Origin: Oscillospiraceae bacterium
Lineage (GTDB): Bacteria; Bacillota; Clostridia; Oscillospirales; Ruminococcaceae
Direction of reading: 5' to 3'
Assembly (NCBI GenBank): GCA_022792755.1
Contig: JAAWBP010000074.1
Coordinates: 1 to 20,784, forward strand
Length of the DNA stretch: 20,784 nucleotides
Part shown: piece after piece, positions 1 through 7,332 of the stretch
Numbering within the stretch: position 1 is the first letter of the stretch
Layout: the number at the start of each line of letters is the position of its first letter
Made by a program: the position numbers and the translations under genes
The notes under the pieces: generated by a model
The model's database searches: none
What the model saw: the letters and a program-made list of their open reading frames with translations, nothing else
What the model was told of the DNA's origin: nothing

Positions 1-47
1 CGGGCGAGCAGGTCTTTGATCACATTGATATCGGTTAAGCGGTTCAT
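1..47 (-). CDS. rsmA: Partial start of 16S rRNA dimethyladenosine transferase RsmA (KsgA)
   Basis: Only the first 15 codons are inside the window; they read MNRLTDINVIKDLLA, which closely resembles the N-terminus of clostridial and Bacillus RsmA/KsgA, the enzyme that dimethylates two adjacent adenosines near the 3' end of 16S rRNA. A GAGG Shine-Dalgarno lies 6 bases upstream of the ATG on the minus strand (GAGGATCGTT then ATG). The rest of the gene is off the left edge, so no catalytic motif can be seen and the call rests on the N-terminal signature alone. In Bacillus ksgA lies close to yabE and the yaaO-holB-yaaT cluster, and relatives of both are elsewhere in this window, which supports the call. 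Confidence 0.65.
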   Translation of the reverse strand, partial: MNRLTDINVIKDLLA

Positions 48-242
48 AACGATCCTCATTTCAGAATTTACAGGACGTACCGTTCCCTGTCTTTTCCGGG
101 GAAATGATCCCGGCGGCGCGGCTTCAAAGCGTAATCTGTATAGAGGGGCTGGGGCGGCGCTCCATGCGGAAGGGCAGAACATCCTTTTTGCTGTACAAGA
201 GAAAAGCAGGGGACTTTCAAACACATTTGAATTTCATTTTTC

Positions 243-271
243 ATTTTATCACACAACGGCCTTCTTTTCAA
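243..271 (-). promoter_or_regulatory. Sigma-A-type promoter for rsmA, minus strand
   Basis: On the minus strand TTGAAA (266-271) is followed after 17 bases by TAAAAT (243-248). It would start a transcript near 236 with a leader of about 190 nt before the rsmA ATG. It lies directly behind the plus-strand promoter at 280-308, so the two are divergent and nearly abutting. No coding sequence or recognised RNA motif is supported in the rsmA leader; a hairpin of ACAGG/CCTGT (81-101) is the only clear small inverted repeat. Confidence 0.5.
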
Positions 272-279
272 AAAGAATC

Positions 280-308
280 TTGAAATTGCGTAAGGTTGCC
301 CTTATAAT
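280..308 (+). promoter_or_regulatory. Sigma-A promoter for the dCMP deaminase gene
   Basis: TTGAAA (280-285), a 17-base spacer and a perfect TATAAT (303-308). Transcription would start near 315, giving a leader of about 58 nt before the ATG at 373. This promoter shows that the long open frame upstream of 373 is not part of the protein. Confidence 0.8.
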
Positions 309-372
309 GGACACAAACGGCCTGCTCCGGCAGGGCGGGCCCTTCGGCAACCGATTCAACGGAGGTGTTTTC

Positions 373-861
373 ATGGAAAGACGGGATAAAATCAACTACT
401 ACCTGGATATCGCCCAGACCGTGTCGGAGCGGGGAACCTGCCTGCGCCGCAATTTCGGGGCGATCATCGTCAAAAACGACCAGATCATTTCGACCGGCTA
501 CAACGGCGCGCCGCGGGGAAGGCAGAACTGCTCCGACCTGGGATATTGCGCCCGCGAAAAGCTGAATATCCCCCGCGGGGAGCGGTACGAACTCTGCCGG
601 TCGGTTCACGCCGAGGCGAACGCCATCATTGCGGCGGCGCGGCCCGATATGCTGGGGGCGACCCTTTACCTGGTCTGCGTCGACCCCAAGACGAAGGAGA
701 TCGTGCCGGGGATGAACTCCTGCTCAATGTGCAAGCGGCTGATCATCAACGCCGGGATCGACACGGTGATCATCCGGAACACGCTGGAGGAATTTACGAC
801 GGTCAACGTCGAAAGCTGGGTCGAGAACGACGATTCGATGAACGGGACGTTTGGTTATTGA
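373..861 (+). CDS. Deoxycytidylate (dCMP) deaminase, ComEB-like
   Basis: Zinc-dependent deaminase of 162 residues that converts dCMP to dUMP, feeding dTMP synthesis in the cytoplasm. The cytidine/deoxycytidylate deaminase signature is present: HAEANAI (His79, catalytic Glu81) and SCSMCKRLI (Cys117 and Cys120), which with His79 form the zinc site. The N-terminal part contains the family-typical GAIIVKNDQIISTGYNGAPRG. The start is the ATG at 373, because GGAGGTG lies 5-6 bases upstream and a perfect promoter lies between this ATG and the earlier in-frame ATG at 16. The next gene, RNase HI, begins 39 bases downstream on the same strand, so the two are probably co-transcribed as a small nucleotide/DNA-maintenance operon. 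Confidence 0.93.
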   Translation: MERRDKINYYLDIAQTVSERGTCLRRNFGAIIVKNDQIISTGYNGAPRGRQNCSDLGYCAREKLNIPRGERYELCRSVHAEANAIIAAARPDMLGATLYLVCVDPKTKEIVPGMNSCSMCKRLIINAGIDTVIIRNTLEEFTTVNVESWVENDDSMNGTFGY

Positions 862-900
862 GGACGGGCGGCCGCCGCTCGGGATAGAAGGGGCGTTTTT

Positions 901-1347
901 GTGGAAGAATTAAAACGGGTGGAACTTTTTACGGACGGCGCATGCAGCGGGAATCCCGGCGCGGGCGGCTGGGGCTGTATCCTGCGCTGCGGGGAGGTCT
1001 CAAAAGAGCTCTCGGGCGGCGAGGCGCAGACCACCAACAACCGGATGGAGCTCACCGCGCTGATTAAAGGGCTTTCCGCGCTGAAATTCCGCTGCCATGT
1101 CACGGTTTACAGCGACTCGAAATACGTCCTGGACGCCATCACCCAGGGGTGGGCCCAAAAATGGCGGGCAAACGGCTGGATGCGGAACAAAAAGGACAAA
1201 GCTCTCAACCCCGACCTGTGGGAAACGCTCCTCGGCCTGCTCGCCCGGCACGAAATGGAATACGTCTGGGTCAAGGGGCACGCCGGGCACCCGGAAAATG
1301 AACGGTGCGACGCGCTGGCGGTGGCAGAGAGCCAGAAATACAAATAA
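901..1347 (+). CDS. rnhA: Ribonuclease HI
   Basis: Type 1 RNase H of 148 residues that degrades the RNA strand of RNA-DNA hybrids (Okazaki primers, R-loops). The four catalytic acids are visible: Asp12 in FTDGACSGNPG, Glu50 in RMELTA, Asp72 in YSDSKYV and Asp137 in ENERCD, with the active-site loop histidine at KGHAGH. The basic handle region GWAQKWRANGWMRNKKDK, involved in substrate binding, is intact. Length matches single-domain RNase HI; there is no N-terminal hybrid-binding domain. The start is a GTG with GAAGGGG a few bases upstream. It sits 39 bases after the dCMP deaminase gene. No clear terminator follows; the promoter of iscS begins 23 bases downstream. Confidence 0.95.
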   Translation: MEELKRVELFTDGACSGNPGAGGWGCILRCGEVSKELSGGEAQTTNNRMELTALIKGLSALKFRCHVTVYSDSKYVLDAITQGWAQKWRANGWMRNKKDKALNPDLWETLLGLLARHEMEYVWVKGHAGHPENERCDALAVAESQKYK

Positions 1348-1370
1348 TTTCAAAATATTTCCCTCCCCAC

Positions 1371-1399
1371 TTGATTTATACACTAAAAAGGTATATAAT
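1371..1399 (+). promoter_or_regulatory. Sigma-A promoter for the iscS-iscU-mnmA operon
   Basis: TTGATT (1371-1376), a 17-base spacer and a perfect TATAAT (1394-1399). Transcription would begin near 1406, about 43 nt before the iscS ATG. No IscR-like regulator gene or obvious operator is seen. Confidence 0.8.
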
Positions 1400-1448
1400 A
1401 AAGCCGTAAAAAGAAACCCTCTATTCATCCAAAGAAGGACTGAGATCT

Positions 1449-2621
1449 ATGGAGAAACGTTTTGTCTACGCGGACAACGCTGCGACCACTAAAGTTTCGC
1501 AGAGCGTTCTGGACGCGATGACGCCTTACCTGACGGAGCATTACGGCAACGCCAGCAGCGTATACAGCATCGCCCGGACAGCCAAACGGGCCATCGAGGA
1601 GGCGCGGGGAAAGGTCGCCGCCGCCCTCGGTGCGGAGCCGCGGGAGATCTATTTTACCTCCTGCGGGACGGAGAGCGACAACTGGGCGATCAAGGGCGCG
1701 GCGCTTCGGCTCGCGGCCAAAGGGAAGAAACACATCGTCACCAGCAGCATCGAACACCATGCGGTGCTCCACACCTGCGAATACCTTGAAAAGCAGGGGT
1801 TCGAGGTCACCTACCTCCCGGTGGACGGGATGGGGCTGGTCTCCCCTGAACAGGTGGAGCAGGCGATCCGGCCGGATACGGCGCTGGTCACCATCATGTA
1901 TGCAAACAACGAGATCGGCACCATCCAGCCGGTTGCCGAAATCGGGAAGATCTGCCGGGACAAAGGCGTTTTGTTCCACACCGATGCGGTGCAGGCGGTT
2001 GGCAATCTGGCGATCGACGTCAAGGAGCAGAACATCGACCTGCTCTCCCTCTCGGGGCATAAAATCCACGCGCCGAAAGGGATCGGCGCGCTCTACATCC
2101 GCAAGGGGGTCGCCATCGACAACTTCATGCACGGCGGCGGGCAGGAGAGCGGAAAGCGGGGCGGCACCGAAAACACCGCCTATATCGTCGGGCTCGGCCA
2201 GGCGGTCGAAGACGCCGTGAAGGGCCTCGAGGCAAAGGCGGAGCGGCTGACGAAGCTCCGCGACCGGCTGATCGACGGGATGTTAAAAATCCCGGTTTCC
2301 CGCTTGAACGGCGACCCGGTCAAACGGCTCTGCGGCAACGTCAACGTTTCGTTCGAGGCGGTCGAAGGGGAAGCCCTCCTTCTCCGGCTCGATTTAAAAG
2401 GGGTCTGCGGCTCATCGGGCTCGGCCTGTACCTCCGGCTCGCTCGACCCGTCCCATGTGCTGCTCGCCATCGGCCTGCCGCATGAAATCGCACACGGTTC
2501 CCTCCGGCTCTCGCTGGGGGACGACACCACCGACGAGGACGTGGACTACATCCTCGAAGTCCTGCCGGGGGTCGTCCAGACCCTGCGCGACATGAGCCCG
2601 GTCTGGAAGGGCGGAAAATAA
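1449..2621 (+). CDS. iscS: Cysteine desulfurase, IscS/NifS family
   Basis: PLP-dependent cysteine desulfurase of 390 residues that moves sulfur from cysteine as a persulfide to Fe-S scaffold and tRNA-thiolation proteins. The N-terminus YADNAATT is typical of the family. The PLP lysine is Lys205 in LSGHKIHAPKG; the active-site histidine lies in SSIEHHAV; the persulfide-forming cysteine is Cys327 in SGSACTSGSLDPSHVL, the loop style of group I (IscS/NifS) enzymes. It is the first gene of a tight operon with an IscU scaffold and MnmA, its two expected sulfur acceptors. The ATG is preceded by AAGGACTGAG at moderate spacing. Whether its main role is Fe-S assembly or tRNA thiolation cannot be read from sequence; the context suggests both. 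Confidence 0.95.
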   Translation: MEKRFVYADNAATTKVSQSVLDAMTPYLTEHYGNASSVYSIARTAKRAIEEARGKVAAALGAEPREIYFTSCGTESDNWAIKGAALRLAAKGKKHIVTSSIEHHAVLHTCEYLEKQGFEVTYLPVDGMGLVSPEQVEQAIRPDTALVTIMYANNEIGTIQPVAEIGKICRDKGVLFHTDAVQAVGNLAIDVKEQNIDLLSLSGHKIHAPKGIGALYIRKGVAIDNFMHGGGQESGKRGGTENTAYIVGLGQAVEDAVKGLEAKAERLTKLRDRLIDGMLKIPVSRLNGDPVKRLCGNVNVSFEAVEGEALLLRLDLKGVCGSSGSACTSGSLDPSHVLLAIGLPHEIAHGSLRLSLGDDTTDEDVDYILEVLPGVVQTLRDMSPVWKGGK

Positions 2622-2675
2622 CCCCGCCGGTTTTTGGATCAACAAGATGCAAACTGCGAAAGGAGCACCAGTGCC

Positions 2676-3107
2676 ATGCTGTACAGCGATAAAGTATTAG
2701 ACCATTTTTCCAACCCGCGCAACGTCGGGGAGCTCGAGGACGCAAACGGCGTCGGAGAGGTTGGAAATGCCAAGTGCGGGGATATCATGAAGATGTTCCT
2801 CAAAATTAACGGAAATACGATTGAAGACGTGAAGTTTAAGACCTTCGGCTGCGGCGCCGCGATTGCGACCAGCTCGATCGCCACCGAAATGATCAAGGGC
2901 AAGAGTGTCGACGACGCGCTCAAGCTGACCAACAAAGCGGTGGTTGAGGCGCTCGACGGGCTCCCGGCCAGCAAAATCCACTGCTCTGTCCTGGCGGAAC
3001 AGGCGATCAAGGCGGCTTTGAGCGACTACTACACCCGCCAGGGGATCGACCCGCTCCCGATCGTCGGCGACATCGGCGAGTGCGAGGCCTGCCACCTGCA
3101 TGAGTAA
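2676..3107 (+). CDS. iscU: Iron-sulfur cluster scaffold protein, IscU/NifU N-terminal family
   Basis: Scaffold of 143 residues on which Fe-S clusters are built from sulfur delivered by IscS. The three ligand cysteines are present: Cys34 in AKCGD (with the family Asp36), Cys59 in FGCGAA and Cys103 in IHCSVLA. The start at 2676 (MLYSDKVLDHFSNPRN) is chosen because AAAGGAG lies 10 bases upstream and the residues match the family N-terminus; an earlier in-frame ATG at 2634 would add a non-conserved extension. The C-terminus ends in GECEACHLHE, adding two further cysteines (136, 139) beyond the usual fold, a CxxC of unknown use. Its end overlaps the mnmA start by 8 bases (ATGAGTAA), so the two are translationally coupled. 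Confidence 0.93.
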   Translation: MLYSDKVLDHFSNPRNVGELEDANGVGEVGNAKCGDIMKMFLKINGNTIEDVKFKTFGCGAAIATSSIATEMIKGKSVDDALKLTNKAVVEALDGLPASKIHCSVLAEQAIKAALSDYYTRQGIDPLPIVGDIGECEACHLHE

Positions 3108-4134
3108 GCGGGTGCTGGTAGCGCTTTCGGGCGGAGTTGACAGCGCAGCCTGCGCTCATCTGCTCAAGGAAGCGGGATATGATGTGGGAGGCGTCGTCTT
3201 AAAGATGTCTCCGGCCCACGAAGAAACGGTGGCGGCGGCAGCGGATGCCGCCGCCGCTTTGGGTATCCCCTTGTTCGTCAAAGACTGCTCGGAGCAGTTT
3301 GAGGCGGAGGTCGTCTCCTATTTCACGGCAGCGTACAAAGCGGGGCGGACGCCGAACCCCTGCACCCGCTGCAATCCCGCGGTAAAATTTAAAGCGCTGT
3401 TGGAAACTGCGGAGGAAGCGGGCTATGAAAAGCTCGCCACCGGCCATTACGCGGGGCTGGAAGAGCGGGGCGGCGTAACCCTTTTGAAAAGGGCAGCCTG
3501 CTTAAAGCGGGATCAATCCTACATGCTCTACCGGCTCGGGCAGGATGTCCTCTCCCGCCTTCTCCTCCCCCTCGCGGCGATGGACAAGGCGGAGGTGCGG
3601 GCCGCTGCGGAACGGGCCGGCCTCGCCGCGGCGAACAAGCCGGACAGCCAAGAGATCTGCTTTATCCCGGACAACGACTATGCGGGGTTCATCGAGCGGC
3701 GAGACGGCCCCTCCCCGGAAGGCGAATTCATCTCCCCGGACGGGGCGGCCTGCGGGAGACACCGGGGGATCCTCCACTACACGGTCGGCCAGCGGAAACG
3801 GCTGGGGATCGCGCTGGGGGAGCCGGTTTTCATCCGGGAGATCGACCCGGCGGAAAACCGAATCTACCTTGCCCGCGGGGGAGAAGATCTGATTCAGACC
3901 GTCTTCCTAGGTGAGCTGACGGCCCCGGATGGAAAACCGTTCTCCGAACGCTTCCGGGCGGGGGTGAAGCTCCGTTCGGCCGCCCAGCCCGTCCCGGCGG
4001 AGGTCTTCTGTACGGAAGGCCGCGCCGAAGTGCGGCTGGATCAGCCCCACCGGGTGGTCGCAAAGGGGCAGTCGGCCGTTTTCTACGACGGGGATTATGT
4101 CCTGGGTGGCGGGATCATCGAAGGGGCGGAATAA
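3100..4134 (+). CDS. mnmA: tRNA-specific 2-thiouridylase MnmA
   Basis: ATP-dependent enzyme of 344 residues that thiolates U34 of tRNA-Lys, -Glu and -Gln in the cytoplasm. Domains in order: N-type PP-loop ATP-pyrophosphatase with SGGVDS (residues 10-15), first catalytic cysteine Cys88 in NPCTRCN, second cysteine Cys187 in QEICFIPD, then the central domain with GILHYTVGQRKRLGIA and a C-terminal beta-barrel. It is slightly shorter than typical homologues (about 360 residues) but complete, with no missing motif. It begins inside the last codons of iscU and is the third gene of the operon, so sulfur donor, scaffold and tRNA acceptor are made together. This arrangement is common in Clostridia. Confidence 0.95.
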   Translation: MSKRVLVALSGGVDSAACAHLLKEAGYDVGGVVLKMSPAHEETVAAAADAAAALGIPLFVKDCSEQFEAEVVSYFTAAYKAGRTPNPCTRCNPAVKFKALLETAEEAGYEKLATGHYAGLEERGGVTLLKRAACLKRDQSYMLYRLGQDVLSRLLLPLAAMDKAEVRAAAERAGLAAANKPDSQEICFIPDNDYAGFIERRDGPSPEGEFISPDGAACGRHRGILHYTVGQRKRLGIALGEPVFIREIDPAENRIYLARGGEDLIQTVFLGELTAPDGKPFSERFRAGVKLRSAAQPVPAEVFCTEGRAEVRLDQPHRVVAKGQSAVFYDGDYVLGGGIIEGAE

Positions 4135-4154
4135 CGCGGCGGAGGGCCCCTCTG

Positions 4155-4249
4155 ACGGTTCCATAAAGGGCAGTTCTCTCCCCATTCGGGCGTCCGCTCT
4201 TTAATGATTCGACTGGGACTGCCCTCTTACCGAACCGTAAAAGCGGACG
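4155..4249 (+). ncRNA. Candidate structured, pseudoknotted leader RNA before the decarboxylase gene
   Basis: Three long helices can be drawn by eye in the 167-base spacer. An outer helix pairs ACGGTTC (4155-4161) with GAACCGT (4232-4238). Nested in it AGGGCAGT (4167-4174) pairs with ACTGCCCT (4218-4225), extended by three further pairs including wobbles. The loop of that helix holds CGTCCGCT (4191-4198), which pairs perfectly with AGCGGACG (4242-4249) beyond the outer helix, so the fold is a pseudoknot. No known riboswitch consensus was recognised, and neither a promoter nor a U-tract is obvious. It could be a regulatory leader of the next gene or part of the 3' end of the mnmA transcript. 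Covariation was not tested. Confidence 0.4.
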
Positions 4250-4301
4250 AGCGGCTTTCGGCCGTTTGCGGCTGCAAATCAAACCAGACAGGATGGATTC
4301 G

Positions 4302-5606
4302 ATGACCCTCACTCAATTTTTAGCACAGAATAAAAAGAGCGGCCCTGCCCGGTTTTACATGCCGGGGCACAAAGGGAGATTCCTGCTCGACGGGGCTTAT
4401 GACATCACCGAGATCACCGGGGCGGATTCCCTCTACTATGCACAGGGGGTGATCCGGAAGACGGAAAAGCGGTTCGAACGGCTCTATGGCAGCGGGGCGA
4501 CCGTCCTCAGCGCCGGGGGGACGACCCTTTGCATCCAGGGGATGCTGGCCGCCGCAAAGCGGAAATACGGCCTGCGGAGGATCCTCGCCGCCCGGAATAC
4601 CCACGCCACCTTTGTCAACGCCTGTGCGCTGCTCGATCTCGAGCCCGTCTGGGTTTACCCGAAGCCGTACGACCGGTTCGGGGTCAGCGGCGCTGTTTCG
4701 CCGGAACAGCTGGAACAGGCGCTGGCAGAACAGGCTGTGGATGCGGTCTATCTCACCAGCCCCGATTATTTCGGGACGCTCTCCGACATTAGGGGGGTCG
4801 CCGCGGTCTGCAAAAAACACGGGCTTCCCCTTTTGGTGGACAATGCCCACGGCGCCCATCTCAAATTCTTGCCGGAGGACTGCCACCCGCTCGCACAAGG
4901 GGCGGCGCTCTGCTGCGACGGGGCTCATAAAACCCTGCCGGTGCTGACCGGGGGGGCGCTCCTCCACGCCGCGGAGGATTTTACGGCGGAGGAGCTCAAG
5001 GCGGCGATGGCCCTTTTCGGCTCCACCAGCCCGTCCTATCTCATCATGCATTCGCTTGACGTCTGCGCGGATTACCTCGAAACGGCTGCCCGCATGGAGT
5101 TCGCCGCACTGGTAAGCCGTTTGGACAGGCTGCGGAAAAAGGCTGTGAAACGGGGATTGTTTGTCTTTAGCAGCGAGCCGGCCCGCCTTTCCCTCGCGGG
5201 CGCGCCGAAGGGCTACGGCGGAGACCTCGCGGCCTTTTTGCGGGCGCACGGAATCGAATGCGACTACGCGGCAGCCGAGGCGGTGGTGCTGATGCCGACC
5301 CCCTTCAACAGCGAGGCGGAATTTGACCAGTTAGAACGGGCAATCGAAGCCTTTGAGCCGGACGGGGAATACCGGGCTGATCGGCTGGAAGCGCCGCCCC
5401 AGCCCGAACGGGTGATGACGCCGCGGGAAGCGGTTTTTGCGCCGTCCGAACTGCTGCCGGCCGATAAAATCTGCGGGAGGATCGCCGCCGAAAACAGGAT
5501 CCTCTGCCCGCCTGGCGTGGCGGTCGTCGTTGCCGGGGAACGGATTGACGAAGCCTGCCAAAAACTTTTAAAAAAGGCTGGAATTTCGGCACTGAAAGTG
5601 GTATGA
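4302..5606 (+). CDS. Orn/Lys/Arg decarboxylase family PLP enzyme (YaaO/SpeA-like)
   Basis: Fold-type I, group III PLP-dependent decarboxylase of 434 residues, the short (non-inducible) form found in Firmicutes. Signature pieces: FYMPGHKG near the N-terminus, STxx-type phosphate-binding region around SAGGTTLCIQ, DNAHGAH before the cofactor site, and the PLP lysine in CDGAHKTLPVLTGG. The C-terminal small domain has the family ending in which RILCPPGVAVVVAGERI resembles the substrate-side motif. Preferred substrate (arginine, lysine or ornithine) cannot be told from sequence. The ATG at 4302 is chosen for AGGA eight bases upstream; ATG 4293 and TTG 4266 are in frame but lack a spaced Shine-Dalgarno. 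In Bacillus the homologue yaaO heads the tmk-yaaQ-yaaR-holB-yaaT cluster, as here minus tmk and yaaR. Confidence 0.88.
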   Translation: MTLTQFLAQNKKSGPARFYMPGHKGRFLLDGAYDITEITGADSLYYAQGVIRKTEKRFERLYGSGATVLSAGGTTLCIQGMLAAAKRKYGLRRILAARNTHATFVNACALLDLEPVWVYPKPYDRFGVSGAVSPEQLEQALAEQAVDAVYLTSPDYFGTLSDIRGVAAVCKKHGLPLLVDNAHGAHLKFLPEDCHPLAQGAALCCDGAHKTLPVLTGGALLHAAEDFTAEELKAAMALFGSTSPSYLIMHSLDVCADYLETAARMEFAALVSRLDRLRKKAVKRGLFVFSSEPARLSLAGAPKGYGGDLAAFLRAHGIECDYAAAEAVVLMPTPFNSEAEFDQLERAIEAFEPDGEYRADRLEAPPQPERVMTPREAVFAPSELLPADKICGRIAAENRILCPPGVAVVVAGERIDEACQKLLKKAGISALKVV

Positions 5607-5607
5607 T
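5599..5607 (+). promoter_or_regulatory. Possible extended -10 promoter for darA
   Basis: TGGTATGAT is an extended -10 element (TGn plus TATGAT) overlapping the stop of the decarboxylase gene. There is no good -35. The 85-base leader that follows contains a hairpin of TCCA-CCGC/GCGG-TGGA with one bulged A (about 5619-5639). Weak evidence on its own; read-through from upstream is equally possible. Confidence 0.3.
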
Positions 5608-5691
5608 AAAGACAGGAATCCACCGCTGCTGCGGATGGAGTTCTAAAAGGCGGCGGACAGCCGTCAATTTGAGAACAGGGAGTGACAACGT

Positions 5692-6015
5692 ATGAAAATG
5701 ATTTATGCAATCGTCAGCAACGACGACAGCCACATCGTCTCTTCGGCATTGACCAAGGCGGGATTTTTCGCGACCAAAATCGCCTCGACCGGCGGTTTCC
5801 TGATGGCGGGAAACACCACCTTCATGATCGGAACCGAGGACGACAAGGTGGATGAGGCGGTTGAGGTCATTTCCAAGCACAGCAAGCGGCGCACCCAGAT
5901 GGCCCCTTCCTCTGCGATGTACGGTGTCGGCGTTTATTCGTCTTTGCCGGTCGAGGTCACGGTGGGCGGCGCGACGATCTTTGTTTTGAATGTAGAGCGT
6001 TTCGAAAAAATCTGA
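5692..6015 (+). CDS. darA: Cyclic di-AMP receptor DarA (PstA/YaaQ), PII-like
   Basis: Cytoplasmic PII-like trimeric protein of 107 residues that binds the second messenger c-di-AMP; its downstream partner is not known with certainty. Family features are the N-terminal MKMIYAIVSNDD, the nucleotide-binding region KAGFFATKIASTGGFLMAGNTTFMIG, and the C-terminal VEVTVGGATIFVLNVERFEKI. Length matches B. subtilis DarA (109 aa). GGGAGTG provides the Shine-Dalgarno about 9 bases upstream. It lies between the decarboxylase and holB, the same neighbourhood as yaaQ in Bacillus, which strengthens the assignment. Confidence 0.95.
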   Translation: MKMIYAIVSNDDSHIVSSALTKAGFFATKIASTGGFLMAGNTTFMIGTEDDKVDEAVEVISKHSKRRTQMAPSSAMYGVGVYSSLPVEVTVGGATIFVLNVERFEKI

Positions 6016-6259
6016 CGGAATGGTGCCATTGACCGGCAGGAATATACGGGCTTGTGCTTCTTTTGACAGTTTTTTGTTAAGTTCAAAGCACAGCATGGGT
6101 CATCCCGCCGGGGATATTTGTTCCTGGCAGGACGGAAACCATTCGAAAAACGGAAGAAAGGGACGATACCAGGCGTTTTGCCCAAACAGGGCGGGCGCAA
6201 TATGCAAGGCGGGCGCGGCGGGAAGCCAAAGCGCCCCGCTTGTGCAATATCTGTATCTC

Positions 6260-7237
6260 ATGGCGACTAAAATGATTTATGGCAACACCTCTGTCGTGGA
6301 GCTCATCGGCAGGGCGGCAAACGGCGGCCGGCTGAACCATGCATACCTGTTTTACGGAGAAAAGGGCCTTGGCAAACGGGCGGTTTCTGCCTATTTTGCC
6401 AAGGCGATTTTATGCGGGGGGAAAACGCATCCCTGCGGAAGCTGCCCGAGCTGCAAAAAGATGGATGCAGGCGCCCATCCCGACCTGACGGTCCTTTCCG
6501 GAACGGCCGAAAAAAATGAGCTGACAGTCGCCAATATCCGGAAGCTGAAGGCGGATGCGCCGGTTTACCCGAACGACGGGGAGAGAAAGGTCTATCTCAT
6601 CAGCGACTGCCAGAGGATGCAGGCCCCGGCCGCAAATGCGCTCCTCAAGCTTTTGGAGGAGCCTCCCGCGCATCTGGTGATCCTGCTGACCGCGGACGAC
6701 CGCAGCCACGTCCTCCCCACCATCCTCTCCCGCTGCATCCCGGTGGGCATCTTCCCGGTGGCGGAGGAGGAATGCGCCCAGGCGCTGGAGGCGCTGGGCG
6801 GCGTCCCGCCGGAGACTGCCCTCAGGGCCGCTGCCGCCTGCGGCGGCAACATCGGAAAAGGGCTGTCGCTTCTGGCCGCGGGGGATCTCCCGGTCTCGCC
6901 GGACGATTTCTGCCTGTTGCTTTCAAAGCGCCAGGAGTACGGGATGCTCGCCTCCCTCGGGAAAATTTCGAACGACAAGCAGCTTTACCGCGCCTTCCTG
7001 GAGGCTCTTTTTGAGCGTTTCCGGGATGCGGCCGTCCTGAAATCGGGCGGCAAGCGGCTGATCGCGGGGTCAAAAGAGGCGGCTGCCGCTTTAATCGGCG
7101 GGTTTACCACAAAACAGCTGTTGGAAAAGATCCGCATCGTCTCCAAAGCGATCAAGGATTTGGACGCAAACGCGAATGTGCCGCTCCTGTCGGCCTGGGT
7201 GACCAGCTCGCTGATCGGCATATCTGCCGAGGACTGA
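6260..7237 (+). CDS. holB: DNA polymerase III delta-prime subunit
   Basis: Clamp-loader subunit delta' of 325 residues, part of the complex that loads the beta sliding clamp at replication forks. Motifs: N-terminal HAYLFYGEKGLGKR, a Walker-A-like loop in which Arg replaces the final Thr/Ser, as in many non-hydrolysing delta' proteins; a zinc module CGSCPSCKK; the conserved NALLKLLEEPP and the SRC-like motif ILSRC. The C-terminal collar domain is weakly conserved but of normal length. The start is uncertain: MATKMIYGN at 6260 fits the family best, but neither it nor ATG 6272 has a Shine-Dalgarno, and the frame stays open upstream to 6020. The 244 bases between darA and this ATG, where Bacillus has yaaR (and tmk nearby), hold no recognisable gene. 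Confidence 0.9.
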   Translation: MATKMIYGNTSVVELIGRAANGGRLNHAYLFYGEKGLGKRAVSAYFAKAILCGGKTHPCGSCPSCKKMDAGAHPDLTVLSGTAEKNELTVANIRKLKADAPVYPNDGERKVYLISDCQRMQAPAANALLKLLEEPPAHLVILLTADDRSHVLPTILSRCIPVGIFPVAEEECAQALEALGGVPPETALRAAAACGGNIGKGLSLLAAGDLPVSPDDFCLLLSKRQEYGMLASLGKISNDKQLYRAFLEALFERFRDAAVLKSGGKRLIAGSKEAAAALIGGFTTKQLLEKIRIVSKAIKDLDANANVPLLSAWVTSSLIGISAED

Positions 7238-7332
7238 CACAGGCGGGGAAATCTGGATAAAAACGAAAAGAAAGGAAACGATACGTGGCCAAACGGATTG
7301 CTCCACAGGCTTTGTATCGTATGGAGAGGTTC

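Noticed and set aside
16..372. Upstream extension of the dCMP deaminase frame to an ATG at 16
   Set aside because: A perfect promoter (280-308) and Shine-Dalgarno lie inside it, and the added residues do not resemble the family.
1425..2132. Long minus-strand frame opposite iscS, and similar long minus frames opposite mnmA, the decarboxylase, oadB and pyk
   Set aside because: Shadows of GC-rich coding genes on the other strand that show clear family motifs.
6020..6259. Extended N-terminus of HolB
   Set aside because: No Shine-Dalgarno and no resemblance to the family; kept as an uncertainty rather than annotated.
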